Shown one piece after another: positions 45,702-57,808 of a DNA stretch of 64,000 nucleotides (positions within the stretch are counted from its first letter, which is position 1; each line of letters begins with the position of its first letter). The translations under genes were made by a program, and so were the position numbers. The notes beneath the pieces are model-generated. The model was not told where the DNA came from, ran no database searches, and saw only the letters and a program-made list of their open reading frames with translations. Origin of the DNA: Suillus spraguei (Eukaryota; Basidiomycota; Agaricomycetes; Boletales; Suillaceae); assembly GCA_016800925.1 (NCBI GenBank), contig JABCPU010000361.1, positions 1-64,000 of the forward strand, written 5' to 3'.

Positions 45702-48542
45702 GTATCCGGAGCCGAAAGTCGCATTTGTCCCGTTCTAATGATATACCCCTTAATACATAGCTTATCTCTATCATCTATCAGGCTAGAATATGAAAATACT
45801 TGGCTAATTTTATTTGTTATCCGAATGATATCAAACTTTAAGAGAGGCGCTCATGCTACTTGCTTTTGCAAGTCGATGGTAACGCTTGTGTGGGGCAGTA
45901 CAGATATTGTGACCAAACCTCGAATCTCCATCAAAAAAATTGGCCATTTTACATGATGCTTGTACACCAATCTATGCCTACCACATACTTAGCGTTCGTC
46001 TGATAATGGTGAGAAGCCTGATTAACAACCTCCCGGAGGGCATTTTGGAGTGTCAATATAGATATGTCAGGGGTGCCGCAATACAAAACACTGCGGATAG
46101 TAGTTTCAGTGGAATAAACTCAGAACATTACTGAACTCGAGGTGCTAATATTACTACTCTGAACAGACTCTCAGTGAAATGATATTCTAAATCCATATTT
46201 GGAATGATACTTTGAAACTGTACTCTGAAGAGGCGTTGAATTTGTGCTGGAATTACGTTCTGACATTCACACTAAAGTAATCGAATGAACCACTGAATTA
46301 TTGACGAACTCATAGCCTGAGCAAATCTATAGTAATTATAAACTAGCTACAACAACGGGGATGCCAGCGAGTACCGACCTTCTTAATAAGCCGTTTACAA
46401 AAGAAAATGTGCATCGAGTGTCCAATTCCAATGTCAGGCAGGGGAGGTTATTGGTGGATGGATGCGTGTTTTTGCAGCATTTGGAATGCATTTAAGGGTC
46501 GAAGATGATGATGAGTCGATATTACGGAATACTTCGACGAATCAATAAAGGACTGCGGTTGGTCTTCTGTTAGCAAAGGTAACCGGACAGAGAACACCGT
46601 CGCCCACGTTAAACAGCGTGCTGTTTTGATTGTTGCAAGTATGTACAACGGCAACCTTCAGTGTGAGGGAAGGGTACCGCGCACCGGTGGCACCGTCGTA
46701 TGGATGGATATGTAAATGCCAGCAGGAATGTACCAGGAGGGGACTCGAAGATTCTTTCTGTCTTCCATTGGGTCGTAAGGGAAGTGCGAACACTGCGAAC
46801 AGATGGGAAGGATATGTGAATGCGAAGTTTGCGTAGCCCACCAACACACCAGCACACAGCCCTGGCCCTAGTCTAACGGGGTGCCAATCTGTTATCCGTA
46901 GGTTTCGGGCAACCCAATCCCGGGATGGGCTTTGGCCCATTCGAGACGTTCGTCCACCCATATATCCTGGTAGTTAGAAGCCCAGACGTTGACCTGGAAG
47001 CACAAGAGATCTGTAAGCCGACGCAAAGGACGGCCCATATCATACGCCTCTCTCTACTCTGGGTATCAAGTAGACCCTTCCATCGCCGAAAGAAAAGTAG
47101 TATGCAATAGGTTTCTTTCTTCACTAGTTCCACTTTCGTAACTTGATTCTGGGTCATCTGTATCTTGCAGCCATCGTGGGATCACTGCACATTCCCATAG
47201 AGGCGCAATGGTGGCCGCTTCTAAACCCAGTTACTCGACCAGAACCAGTATCGATCTAACACGTACATATTCATTAATGATAGATATCGTGAGGGGTAAA
47301 GATGAACGTACCATGACATTTGATAAACGGGAGTCGTCCAACTTTAAAGAAAATGGTCTTTTTGGAGTGGTGAGGTTGGCAGGTATCAATGCATTACCAG
47401 GGTAGATAGAGCATAGATCAATAGCCTTTCTCATAACACGCTCCCCGAGTTCAAGTCGGCTCTCCGCTGACTGAGTACGGTCGCATTCGTGAAGCTCTGA
47501 GAGAACGACCGAACGGTGATTAGGATGAACTCAAGTTCTGGGCGCGTGAGGAACTCGGACAACGCCATCCAGAGCACGGTAGAACGGTGTGCCGATTATT
47601 GGTCCAACGAAGAATTAAGGTGAACGAGTCAAATAGAGAGATCTCGCGCATTCAATTCTAACAAAGAATATCTCCAAGAAATAGTGTGCAACCTGCGACA
47701 CTACGGTCTTCTTGATCTCTTCAGAGACTCCCCCAGATATGGCTAGCAGGGGTCCCTTTAATCTTGAATGCGCGATATGGGAAGAACATCAGAGACGGGA
47801 CATGTCAGCTTTTGCAACCTACCTTATCCAATATCATGTATTCCGCTCCAACGGAATGGCGCATCAGAGTTCCATGCGTAGATGGCATGGAACAGGTATA
47901 TTTGTGAACGCAGCAATCATCCTGCACATGGCGACCTTTAAAAAGAGCGTAGAGTCTTCAATACCAGCACGAATAACAAAATATGTATAAGTTGTAGCTA
48001 CCTCCGATTCAAGTTTATATACCTATAAAATCATCAAACATAATCAAGGCCAGACGGTCCTTGTGATAGCCTTCTTCCGCCAGCTTCTCCAGCCTGCAGG
48101 TTGTGAAAACAAAGATCGATCACTGATTGCAATTCAGCGAGGCTAAAGGAAGGAATTCGGTGCGCCGTCTCCATCGTACGAAAATGCACACACTCGATCG
48201 TCATCGATGTCATAGCCCATGAGATTGAAGAGAGAAGCTCCGAGTCATAGAGTCGAGTCCTTTGTAGTAGCACCGAAATTCTCAAGTAATACGAATGACC
48301 TAAGAATAAGACTCGTCAGCAGTATTACACGCAAACTTACGTAAGCTGTACAAACTTGATGGCGGAGCTTCCAGCAATGCATCATGACTACTATGGATTA
48401 CCATGTAAGTCTTACAATGCATAGACCAGGGTGTGTAATGCGCTGACTGCTTCGTGATGTAGTATGCTGAGCGGCGCACTATTAAAACTTGCTCGAATGG
48501 TCATTCTTCAAGTTCAAGTTGATCTATCGCAAGCTTTCCATC
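45702..48542. other. UbiA-SDR spacer, copy B, with a 2-kb copy-specific insertion
   Basis: Bases 45702-46112 and 48148-48542 match copy A; 46112-48148 does not. The extra DNA holds minus-strand open stretches at about 46450-47157 with intron-like borders (one reading gives VNVWASNYQDIWVDERLEWA) and a plus-strand frame at 47712-47990, none of which I recognise. No terminal repeats or target duplication were found at its borders. Confidence 0.4.
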
Positions 48543-49877
48543 ATGAAGCTGTCATTTCTCGACCATGTGCTTAATCAATGGTCGCCATTGCCCCCAGTAG
48601 AAACCGCTGATCTATCTGGAAAAACAGTTCTTGTTGTCGGCGCCAATGTAGGCATTGGCCTAGAGGCATCAAAACACTTTGCCCGGATGCAACCAGCGCG
48701 GTTGATAATCGCCTGCCGTAGCGAGGCCAAGGGAAAGGCCACTTTGACCGGTATGTATAAGTGTTTATAATAAATTGGATGCGAGATGATTGACATCTAT
48801 TTTCTGAAGAAATTGAACGAGAGACCGGATACAACGGATGCGAGCTCTGGATAGTCGACCTTGCTAACTTTGCGTCAGTGACAGCATTCGCTGACAAATT
48901 CAAGAAGGAGGGCGGCGATCTGCATATCCTGGTGATGAACGCAGCGGTCGCTTTACCCGTTTACCAACCCACCATTGATGGCTGGGAGACCACGTTGGTC
49001 TATTTCGTTTTTCTGCGTGCAATAATGGTTTATAACTAGCATTCAGGTTACAAGTCAATTATCTAGCAACTTCATTACTTTCGTTGCTCCTCATTCCACA
49101 ACTAGTTGCTGCGGGGAGAAAGTCTTCAACACCTTCACGGATGGTAATTGTGTCCAGTAGCGTCCTGTACTGGATTACACCCTCGAAAGAGCTCAAGACT
49201 TCCTTAAAACCACTTGAAACGCTTGGAAGCGAGGAGTGGTGTACCGCCAAGTAAGCAAACAAATCAAACTTCACATTTATACGAATCCCTCGTTATCTTT
49301 CAGCCACATGCAATCCCGGTATTCTGAATCAAAGCGTGCGTGCCTCGTGTCTTGTCTGCCCACTTCAACTAACAACTCAAGCAGTGCTGAACCTCTTTTT
49401 TGTTCGTGCCTTAACGGAGAGATTGCAAACCATCACACCAGTCAGCGCCGTAGCCGTGACTCCAGGATTCTGTTATTCTCAATTACGGCGCTTCTGGTAT
49501 GAGGAGACGTTTTCATTTACCAAAATAGCGCTAGCTATTCAGGAGCGACTCCTGGCGTGGACGCCCGAACAAGGCAGTCGTCAGCTTGTATTTGCTGCGG
49601 TGGGCGGACGAGACAATGAAGAGAATATGAAGGGCGGCTACATAAGCCGTGCTCGCCCAGTAGAGGTCTCCGATTTCGTGCTGAGCGAGGAGGGTCATAA
49701 AATGCAGGACAATGTTTGGGTAAGTGTGCAAGTCTACTGATTCGCCTTTCATCAATCACTGACATTTCTGGCATCTTCCATCAGAATGAGACGATAAACA
49801 TTCTGAACGGCATTTCTGACAAGATTGGTCCAATAGTCCGAGATTATGTAGTAGCACCTGTTTCGTCCATGAACTGA
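48543..49877 (+). CDS. Short-chain dehydrogenase/reductase, copy B, open
   Basis: NAD(P)-dependent oxidoreductase of about 310 residues, six exons. It starts at ATG 48543 (MKLSFLDHVLNQWSP). The Rossmann motif is VLVVGANVGIG, followed by ACRSEAKGKATL, WIVDLANFASV, LQVNYLATSLLSLLL, the catalytic serine region MVIVSSSVLYW, YxxxK as YSESK, PGF and the C-terminal VAPVSSMN, stop TGA 49875-49877. The third intron must use donor AC|gttggt to keep TLQVNYL in frame. The usual NAG block reads NAA here, while the dead copy A keeps NAG; this could lower activity. It resembles light-inducible Bli-4-type fungal SDRs. Substrate unknown; linkage to UbiA suggests modification of a terpenoid product. Confidence 0.85.
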
Positions 49878-50200
49878 CATGTATGTGATGTGCCTACAGA
49901 ATAGATTGCGCCTTTTGGCATCTTTTTGCGCTTTATGTTCTCAAGTCTCGTGACATCGTTGGTACCTAGCTGCCGAGTGTTTGAAGTGAATGCTTTGGCC
50001 AGCGCCATATTTATCTCGTGTATTAACTTATTCATTCGTACAGGATTGTGTCGATTAAATCCGACTCGATTTCAGCTTTGTACATACAAGCTGGTCAGCC
50101 ATCTTCGATTCAACGTCAAGCATACACCATGGATGTTGACTGACATTGCTGTATGCGTACATTTGTACTGACTGTATTCTGACCTTCCTTGGACAAGCAA
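49878..50200. other. Convergent intergenic space
   Basis: Holds the right border of duplication copy B (about 50010) and the presumed 3' UTRs of the SDR and the small membrane protein gene. Confidence 0.4.
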
Positions 50201-50707
50201 TCAGTCTTCTCTCAACTGTGCGATCCTCACTTCTCCTTCACAGCCTTTAATCAGAACCGTCCGGTTCTCAAATGCCGTGCCCTTCGCCAACAAGTATAAG
50301 CTCTGTCGATCATCCCAACCCAACGGGATGTTCGAGTCCACCTGGAAGCCAGTCCAGACATACATGAACCTGGACACGAGCCCACAAGCCACTGGAACCC
50401 CCACACCAGCTTTGTACCACATGAGTGCAATGACGAGCGCCAGGAAGATCATAGCATGATAGAATGCGCAGTCGGCCCAGTGCGCAAAGCGGTGAATACC
50501 TTGTAAGGGCTCAAGATAGCCTGGGCGGAATACTACAAGCTCGAGCTTCTGAGGGAATAGAAGAAGTGCCCCGCCTACTGTTGCGCACCAGGGAACAAAC
50601 AACACCCCGCGGAGAATGATGATGAGAATGCGCTGGGATGATTCACGCTCTTTATGAGAAGAGTCATCAAGAGGGACTTGCGCGACTACACGTGGCGACG
50701 AGGGCAT
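50201..50707 (-). CDS. Conserved hypothetical membrane protein, 168 aa
   Basis: Single exon from ATG 50707 (MPSSPRVVAQVPLDDSSH). A charged N-terminus is followed by three likely membrane segments (IIILRGVLFVPWCATVGGAL; a second around FYHAMIFLALVIALMW; a third around VGVPVACGLVSRFMYVW) and a short soluble tail ending in VRIAQLRED. I do not recognise the family. Even codon use, a proper ATG and clean membrane topology support a real gene. It is co-oriented with the next two genes upstream (50984 and 51735). Confidence 0.7.
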   Translation of the reverse strand: MPSSPRVVAQVPLDDSSHKERESSQRILIIILRGVLFVPWCATVGGALLLFPQKLELVVFRPGYLEPLQGIHRFAHWADCAFYHAMIFLALVIALMWYKAGVGVPVACGLVSRFMYVWTGFQVDSNIPLGWDDRQSLYLLAKGTAFENRTVLIKGCEGEVRIAQLRED

Positions 50708-50983
50708 GGCGGCCGGGAGTTCGTCAACGAATCCAGGAAGACTGAAATTGAGATTGTGTGATCTACGGGACTGCTTATTGATGCTCGAGGACAGCGGCCC
50801 CGAGATAGATGCTATCCTTCTTTCAGCCTTATGTCCAACAGTCTTGGCCTGAGCACGTCAGCAAAGCTCGGTGACCTGAAATAAGTAACACGAACGCACC
50901 TTTTGTATAGGCAAATCGTGCACAGAGAAGTATCGGTTTGGAAGACTGTAGAACTACCGACAAGAACTTTGTTAGTGCTATAT

Positions 50984-51635
50984 TCATGCGATCGCTGATG
51001 TGCTGACATCTTCTGGTCTGGTTTGGACCGAAATCCTTCTACCAAACCTTTCTCGCAATGGACTGGCAATGAAAACAGGCTCTTCTTCGTCCGACCTCTG
51101 CTGCAATGATTGCTTAGCTTGGCGTGATAGATAAAGACGGGACCGACTCGCCCTTTTCTTGAAGACAGTAAATGCCCTACTTATTGTCTTCACGGCAGCA
51201 GACAACGTGCGTTGTCGGGAATGCAGTGCAGTTGCGGCCTTCTTCATGGCAAGACTGCCTTTCAAGACAGGACGGAGCTTTGCCCCGCTCTCAGAGGTAG
51301 AAGTATGCCGCACGTCAAGTTGGAATGTCTTATCCTCATCATCTTCAGGAGAGGTCTGTCCTGACGATGACGCGGAGGGGTATCTGTCAAAGTCCGATGA
51401 GCTCGAACTTTTATCGGAGGATACGCTACTGAATGATGAGCCACGCTAGAGAGTTGTAAGTGCTGACGCCCATAGTAAACACAAGTAGAAACCTCACTAG
51501 TACAATCAACGATGAAGTCGTAGGTTTCGCTTTTGACATGGCTGCATAGAATAAGAAGTTAACGGAGAACAGCACGAAAAGAAATAGTTGGCCTAGGAGG
51601 GAATAGTTCTGAACTCGCCTGACAACGTCATCGAG
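50984..51635 (-). CDS. Hypothetical protein with membrane segment and Ser-rich basic tail (5' end unresolved)
   Basis: Two exons can be read on the minus strand. The first contains DDVVRRVQNYSLLGQLFLFV and a hydrophobic stretch to SLIVL, then an intron (gtgagg...ctctctag). The second is a serine-rich and acidic segment (SSDKSSSSSDFDRYPSASSS), then a Lys/Arg-rich domain (AMKKAATALHSRQRTLSAAV, KKRASRSRLYLSRQAKQ) ending STSAIA with a stop at 50984-50986. The first exon begins after a cattag acceptor, so a short upstream exon with the ATG should lie between 51640 and 51734; I could not place it. Family unknown. Confidence 0.55.
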
Positions 51636-51734
51636 AGACAACTAATGGCAGTGTCTCCGGATGATGGTCTCAGACGAAATCAACAAAGGTGAGACACATC
51701 ATAAAGGATAGCATGAATTATAAGTTGTAATTCA

Positions 51735-54700
51735 TTAGATAGATAACCATCGTCTGTAGAGCTTATCAGCCAATGGTACGGCGCCGGTAGTCACGTAGAT
51801 GAGAGAAAGATTATACGCGGCCTCTTTTGCGACAGACGCACACTGCTAGAAACGTCAGCCACCATAATCGAACGTGGCAGACGCGCCACTCACCTCGCTT
51901 CCCCGCTTTTCAGCAATCTCAAGAACACGTTCGTAATGTGAGACAGCGTGCGTGTGAAGACCTTGACAGAGTCCCTAAGATAACAAGTGTCGAATAAAAA
52001 AGGAATATTCGTACCAAGCTGATGGAACGCCCGACCAAAATTGTAGTCCACCTCTGCAGATACTTCATCATCAGACGATTTCCGGAGTGTTCGATACTGA
52101 GACAAGAAAGCCATCCCCTACAAAAAATGTGAGGTACGGTGCCAATGAGGAGCGTAAAAGCCTCACTTGTGCTATCATATGATGTCGATTGTCAGACTGC
52201 CGCTGCATAGCTCGACCAAGAGAGGCGATGGCCAGAGACAGGCACACAACGGGATCCTCAGGGCAATAATCATATGCATGCAACAAATAGACTGGAAAGA
52301 ACGATTATTAGGAACTCCTGGAAAGAAATACTAACTTGCATATGGCGCTCTGGTAGCTTTTGGCAGCAAGAGACATCTGACCATACAGAGTGACGATTAT
52401 TGGATTATTCTTCGTAGGCATCCTGACCGCTGTTTTTTCAGTCGTGTTACTGTCCATTGAACCAGGGATATCCGCTTCCTCATCCACTTCTTCGTCGGCT
52501 TTCGATTGCTCCTCCTTGCCCGACGATGACAGATTATATCTGCGCCCAACAACATTCCATTTCATGAGTTCTGGAGTCTTGACCGAAGCATCGTGAAGTC
52601 GGAGTTCACGAAGTGTATGCTTTTGCAACGTAGAAGAAACGAACGAATCAGTAGGGCGATGTCCGCTGGCTAATGAAACCAGCAGAAGGCGGAAAGCTTC
52701 ATTATTGAACTGGTGAGTGTTGATAATTTTGCGACATTGTTCCACTGCAACAGAGAACTTGCCAGCACGGACGGCACACGCTACAAGACACGTTACAATG
52801 TCGAATCAAGAAAAATAAGACCCTCACTGATGATCGCTATTCGAATCGTGTTCTGTGAATCAGAATTTCGATATGCGTTCGATAAAAGGACATGGCGCAA
52901 GACTTCTTCGGCCTGGTCGTAGTCTCCCCGTTTGGTAAGAACGAAGGCATACTGGGTCAAAACGATTAAAGAGTGAAACGAATATCAACTGGGAAAACTG
53001 ACTTGCATGAAAATCCTCAGCCAGCTTGAAAATGTAACGCCGCGGAATGAATCAACCTTCTCAGATGCCTGGTTCTCATCTTTGGCTCTACGGGTATGTT
53101 TGTCGCGTTCTGTAGGAGCGTGAGGTCAAAATAACATATAGCCACTGAATTCTTGCCATTACTGACCATTAAGCTCGAGCCTTGACACCATCCTATCCTC
53201 GTCTGTGCCATCCCTCCGTTGTATTTTTCGCTTTGGGAACATGCCCCTAAAGTCATAGTCCTGACAGATCGGTCAGTCACTCCAGCGCAAGCGCATTGAT
53301 AACCATCCAGTACCCTTGTCGTCACAAACAGATTCCTCGTTTCCCTAAACATCTCTACGAGTTTCTCAGCCTCAATCATCCACTCCCTCTCCGCCTCCGC
53401 GTCTCCATGCAGCATACGCGGCCACAGATCCTCGACGCGGGTGTACCCTAAGATCACCTCTTGCTCACGTTGCTCTTCGAGCGCTTTGAGCTCGACCAAG
53501 GTGAGCCTGCTTTTACCAGGAGCTGAAGTTTTAGCTTTGTTGCGTGATTTCTCTTCGAAGAGAGAGGCGCCTTGAAGTTGAGCAATAGTACCGGGTGCGG
53601 GCGTGGCTTCAGGCTGGTGGGTGCGTCGCTTACGAGAGTCGATGACTGCGGAAAAATGGATATTTGATTCTTCAGCTAGAATAATAAGAGACGCGCTAAC
53701 CTTGATAAACGAGTTCCAGGGCCTTCCGAGGTTCATCCATGATTTCGTAGAGCTCAGCAAGTTTCATCTTCGCGTCATTATTAGTTTGATCCGCATCAAT
53801 GACTAACAGGAGATTAGAAGTTAACATAACTTATTAAGGGCTATCTCACCTTGCTTATAAACCTCTGCGGCCTCTTGCAGGTCACCAAGCATCCTACGAC
53901 ATACAGCCACCTGAAGCAGTACGTACAAGCTACTGGTCTTTACAGAGGATCAGTAGGCAGGCCGATATGGCAAGGAAAGGAAACATACTGCAGGGTCTGC
54001 GCCGAGAACTTCATATATCGGCCTGGCATCAGCATACATCTCATGCTCAAAATACGAGTCGGCGATTTCTCCAAAAAGAGCTGCGTAGTCGAGAACATCT
54101 TGGGCGAGAACAATAGACGCATGCATCTGTGTGACTCGTCACACACCCATAGGCTTTGACTGTATGACGAATACGCACCTTGCCCTCCTCGACTTCTCCA
54201 AGCTTGATTCGCGCAATAGTGAGTCGGTGTCGGGCGTTGACGTCAAGAGGATAATGACCAGGCTGAACGTCGCCGCTTCGTTCTATATTCAGGTTGCCCC
54301 ACTCTTCGCGAGGTAAATCGTATTCTCGGTCATCTACACACCCATCCCAGAACCGTTGGTTTGCGCGGCCTTGTAGCCATCTGCAGCCTTTCCTTATGAT
54401 TTGGATTGCATGGTCATATTCAGCCATCGTATTATACAGATCGGCAAGAACTAAAACATCAATGAAGCCGAATATTTGGTTTGGTGATGGTTGGTCAGTC
54501 AGGGAGGGATCGATTGGCTGTGCAGGACCCAGGGGCTGAACGGTCTGATAGTGTTCCAAGGCAGCCTGGTAAAGAGAGGCACAGAGGGGAAGGTCTGAAA
54601 CTTCAATGAGTATCGGTCGAAGCTCTGTCAGAACTGTCATGTCATGAGGGAATTGTTTCAAAATTGCAAGAAGAGAGTGTCGAGCCTAGAATGTGTTTAT

Positions 54701-55662
54701 GTTAAAAACACGTGAATAAGAAGCAATAGAACGTACGACGCGTAGGTCATTTATCTCCTTTGCCAAGGAAGCACGGTCCCAAAGTACATCGACATTTGTT
54801 GGGTCAAGACTATATACCTTGCTGTAGCAATATATGGCTTGCTGGTTATAACCCAAATCTCTGGGAAAATGCACCGTCGGTTAAGGTTCCCTCCAATGAA
54901 ACCGATCACGGCCTCACCTGGATTGTACAGCCAGTCTCTCCCATTCGTCTGCATCGTGTCGAAGATGTGCAGCCATAATACGCAGTTGAAGCGCCTTCTT
55001 CGGTTCATTGGAATCTTCATAGCATTGAGCAATTACAGACCACGCAGACGCTGCTCGAGGCTCAATGCGAATGACTTCCTGCATGATTTGTATTGCTTCC
55101 GGGATATTTCCATCGACATATGCTTGGTTTCCTTCACCTATGAGGGCGCGTACTTGATGGGAGAGTACGGGTCCATGTTGACGGCCGCGCTGAAAACACG
55201 GTACGAAACAGTAGTTGTGAAGAGTGCCCAGAAGAGCTATCGCAGACCACGCACCTTCTTGCCTTTTTTCTTCCCTATTCCGGATGCTTCGCGAAGGTCG
55301 TCACGAAATTCCGCATCTTGCTGGGCGATATTGAAGTCCCATTCTCGATGAAGCATCGCTGCATTTGAGACATCGTCCGTCATGCGAATGTTGTTCACTA
55401 GTCGGCTGCATCTCGTACTCAGATACACAAAACTGTCTCAGGGGGAATGAAGATGCACTTGAAATCGGTATCAATCTCTGCCTGGACACCCTGGGGCAAT
55501 TCAATGTCTTCGACTTCCGATTCCATTTCTTCATCGTCAGATTCAGAGTCATCTGCGTAGTCTGACTCTGAGTCCACCAGACTCCCATCGTCTATTATGA
55601 GATCAAGCAAAGCTGAACTTATCACGGTTGCAAAACTTACAAAAGTCCACCTCTTCATCCAT
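51735..55662 (-). CDS. TFC4: Transcription factor IIIC TPR subunit (Tfc4/Sfc4, TFIIIC102-like)
   Basis: Subunit of TFIIIC, which recognises A and B boxes of Pol III genes and recruits TFIIIB. It starts at ATG 55662 (MDEEVDF) followed by an acidic region (SLVDSESDYADDSESDDEEM). Next come VRRV-type basic residues (GIGKKKGKK) and a long series of TPR helices: LIGEGNQAYVDGNIPEAIQI, DLGYNQQAIYCYSKVYSLDP, VLADLYNTMAEYDHAIQIIR, FGEIADSYFEHEMYADARPI and others. The C-terminal cap is EAAYNLSLIYVTTGAVPLAD and YRRWLSI, stop 51735-51737. About 15 short introns interrupt it. It is divergent from the gene at 55953, with about 290 bp between the starts. It looks like an intact housekeeping gene. Confidence 0.88.
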
Positions 55663-55952
55663 GTTGAACGTGTTCGAAGGCACCAATTATTTCCCCTTAA
55701 TTTTTGTGGCGTGACTCCCGGTCACAATCTAGCTTACCGAGTGGCCCGGTGTAAGCCGTGCAGCACCTCAACTTCCACACTCACTGACCAAGAGCTTCCG
55801 CATCGATTCTGCTCATTACCTCTCAAACCGCGAACTTCTCAGAGACCAAAACTGGCACAACGACGCGATTGAAATCAACTTACGTAATACATACCTGATT
55901 TCCGAGCCGCACGCACACTGACAGTGCCTGTCATTTACTTGCCAGCACCTCC
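55663..55952. promoter_or_regulatory. Bidirectional promoter region
   Basis: About 290 bp between the divergent starts of the TFIIIC subunit gene and the gene at 55953. No specific box could be assigned. Confidence 0.45.
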
Positions 55953-57128
55953 ATGGCCATGGACTCATCATTAGATCTGAACGGTTTGGCAAAGTCTCTA
56001 CCAGCAGCAAACCTCGAGAAAGCTGAGAAGGACTTATTGAACAACTTTAAAGGTGAGGAGCTTTTCTTCAGGCTTCATCCACGTTACTTACGTTCAGCAC
56101 ATTTAACAAGCTGCTGCGCTCAGTATAACAACCCTTTACCGATCTTCGAGGCATGCATCTAAACGCGCTTATAACGCAGGATATGCAACAGCCTGTCAAG
56201 ATCTTATGTCGATGATCCAACAAGGCGTTTCTACAGGTGGTGTAGCATTATCTGGGTCAAGCAACCCAGCCGGAGACGTGATGACGATCGGCCGAATCAT
56301 GGACTGGATTGAGGCTAGAATGGAGGCTGTAAAGGCTCGCGAAGAAGAGGAGGATGAGGATGAAGACCGTGAAAAAGAAAAAGAAAGAGCAAGAGGGGGC
56401 GTCCCTGCAAGCCGCCCCGACACAAATAAAGACTCCACTCCCCGTCATGTTTTCTCCGGGGACACTACGAGGAACACTGTGCTACCAGGTCCCTCTTCTT
56501 CCCATCTGGAACAGCAAACTGTATGTTTCGTATCCTTTTGTTGCGCAGTAAATGACATGTTCCCCTTTTCTTAGACTGTTCCAGCGCCTTTGACTCCGCA
56601 TTCTCCTTTCACACTCAACATTCCAAATGTTCCAAACAGACAAACTTCGCCTACACCATGCACTATGCCACCCGCGCGCCAACCAAGCCACCCATACGCC
56701 AGCCAACGTCCATCCAAATCCCGTGCATCGGGTGCCAAGAAAGATAACCCGAGTCATTCCCTATCAGCCCACCTATCACAGCGTGCCTTACACCGTCAGA
56801 GAATCTATTCCGCACGCCTCCCATCCCAGCCGCAACATCTGTTACAGGAGACTCTACTTTCCCAGACTATACCGCTGGCGCTAAGCGTCGTCACGCTGTC
56901 ATGATGATGCTCGATTCCACCACTGCTTTAGGCGCCACAGAGTCATCTTCACAAGGAAGTAGCATCTCATCAACGATCACGTCCGCCTCTGGAAATACCA
57001 GACGGAGAACGCGGAGCTCACGCACATCTGTCCTTGGTACCAGCCATACACAGGCCCAAAACAACTTTGGCGACGCCATGGACATAGAAGATGAGGGACG
57101 AGAACGAAAGCGAGTGGCTAGACGATAA
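55953..57128 (+). CDS. Conserved fungal protein, possibly HAPSTR1-like
   Basis: Exon 1 (MAMDSSLDLNGLAKSLPAAN) joins after an intron ending at about 56116 to AAALSITTLYRSSRHASKRA and YNAGYATACQDLMSMIQQGV. This helical core recalls the FQNAATSxTxLYKES core of HAPSTR1-type proteins, though that link is from memory and tentative. An acidic/basic coiled region (MDWIEARMEAVKAREEEEDE) and a proline/serine-rich middle follow. The C-terminus is conserved in mushroom fungi: GAKRRHAVMMMLDSTT, AMDIEDEGRERKRVARR, TAA 57126-57128. Between about 56720 and 56860 the frame must change at least once to connect middle and tail; a short intron at about 56730-56765 is possible but only about 36 nt long. Confidence 0.7.
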
Positions 57129-57610
57129 CCATTCGATTGGAAGTAATCAAGGTAGGTATTGCCTTTAACTGTATGTCATAGCCACACTGTTTTCCTATTT
57201 CACTTTCACACGATCCTTTAGCATTTAATTTAACACACTTCTGATCCCATTCCCTTGTATTGCCCACCCTATACGAGTTCTGTATGTACGCTTGATTTCA
57301 AGTGATACCAATTTTTGTTTGGCAGTCATTTCATCCCCACTACTGTTTTACACTAATATATGCAGTGGTTTATGGTTTACGTAGCAGGACTGGAATGTTG
57401 TAAAGGAGAACACATATCAATCCACTGTGACTGTTATAGCCTTTGGTATTATTCCGCAACTCATCCCCACCTTCCCCCACTCGTCCTGTACACCTTATTC
57501 TCAGAATAAACTTCAGAAACTTGGCTCCCATGTCTACTTATACCCTTTCGAATCATCAGTCTCGTCATCACAATCAAGTTCGCACGTACTCACCATCCGC
57601 TCAAAGACTC
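57129..57610. other. Convergent intergenic space
   Basis: Presumed 3' UTRs of the flanking convergent genes; no other feature seen. Confidence 0.4.
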
Positions 57611-57808
57611 CTATTTACTGGAGCGCGTAGAGCCTGGAAACGATCCAAACCCATACGATGCTTGAAGCGCTGCAAAGGCTGCTTCATAATCTTTTGGCTG
57701 GGACTGCCCAGAGGAAGTCTGATTCTTGTCCTTCAGCAGAGCTTCTGAGGATGAGTTGGAAGACGTGTGGGTCACGGTAGTTGATGATGTAGATGATGAT
57801 TTATACAT
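57611..57808 (-). CDS. Small conserved protein, 65 aa
   Basis: Single exon from ATG 57808 to stop at 57611. The N-terminal half is Ser/Thr-rich (MYKSSSTSSTTVTHTSS). The C-terminal half has QPKDYEAAFAALQASYGFG, a short motif I associate with small uncharacterised proteins of Agaricomycetes. No signal peptide or membrane segment. Function unknown. The motif, rather than length, is the reason to call it. Confidence 0.6.
   Translation of the reverse strand: MYKSSSTSSTTVTHTSSNSSSEALLKDKNQTSSGQSQPKDYEAAFAALQASYGFGSFPGSTRSSK

Larger units (their letters stand above)
43679..50010 (+). repeat. Segmental duplication, copy B (UbiA-SDR cassette)
   Basis: Homologous to 33357-37930. Copy B carries about 2 kb extra between UbiA and SDR (46112-48148) and lacks the ABC fragment at its right end. 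Coding parts are closest; spacers are more diverged. Confidence 0.85.
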
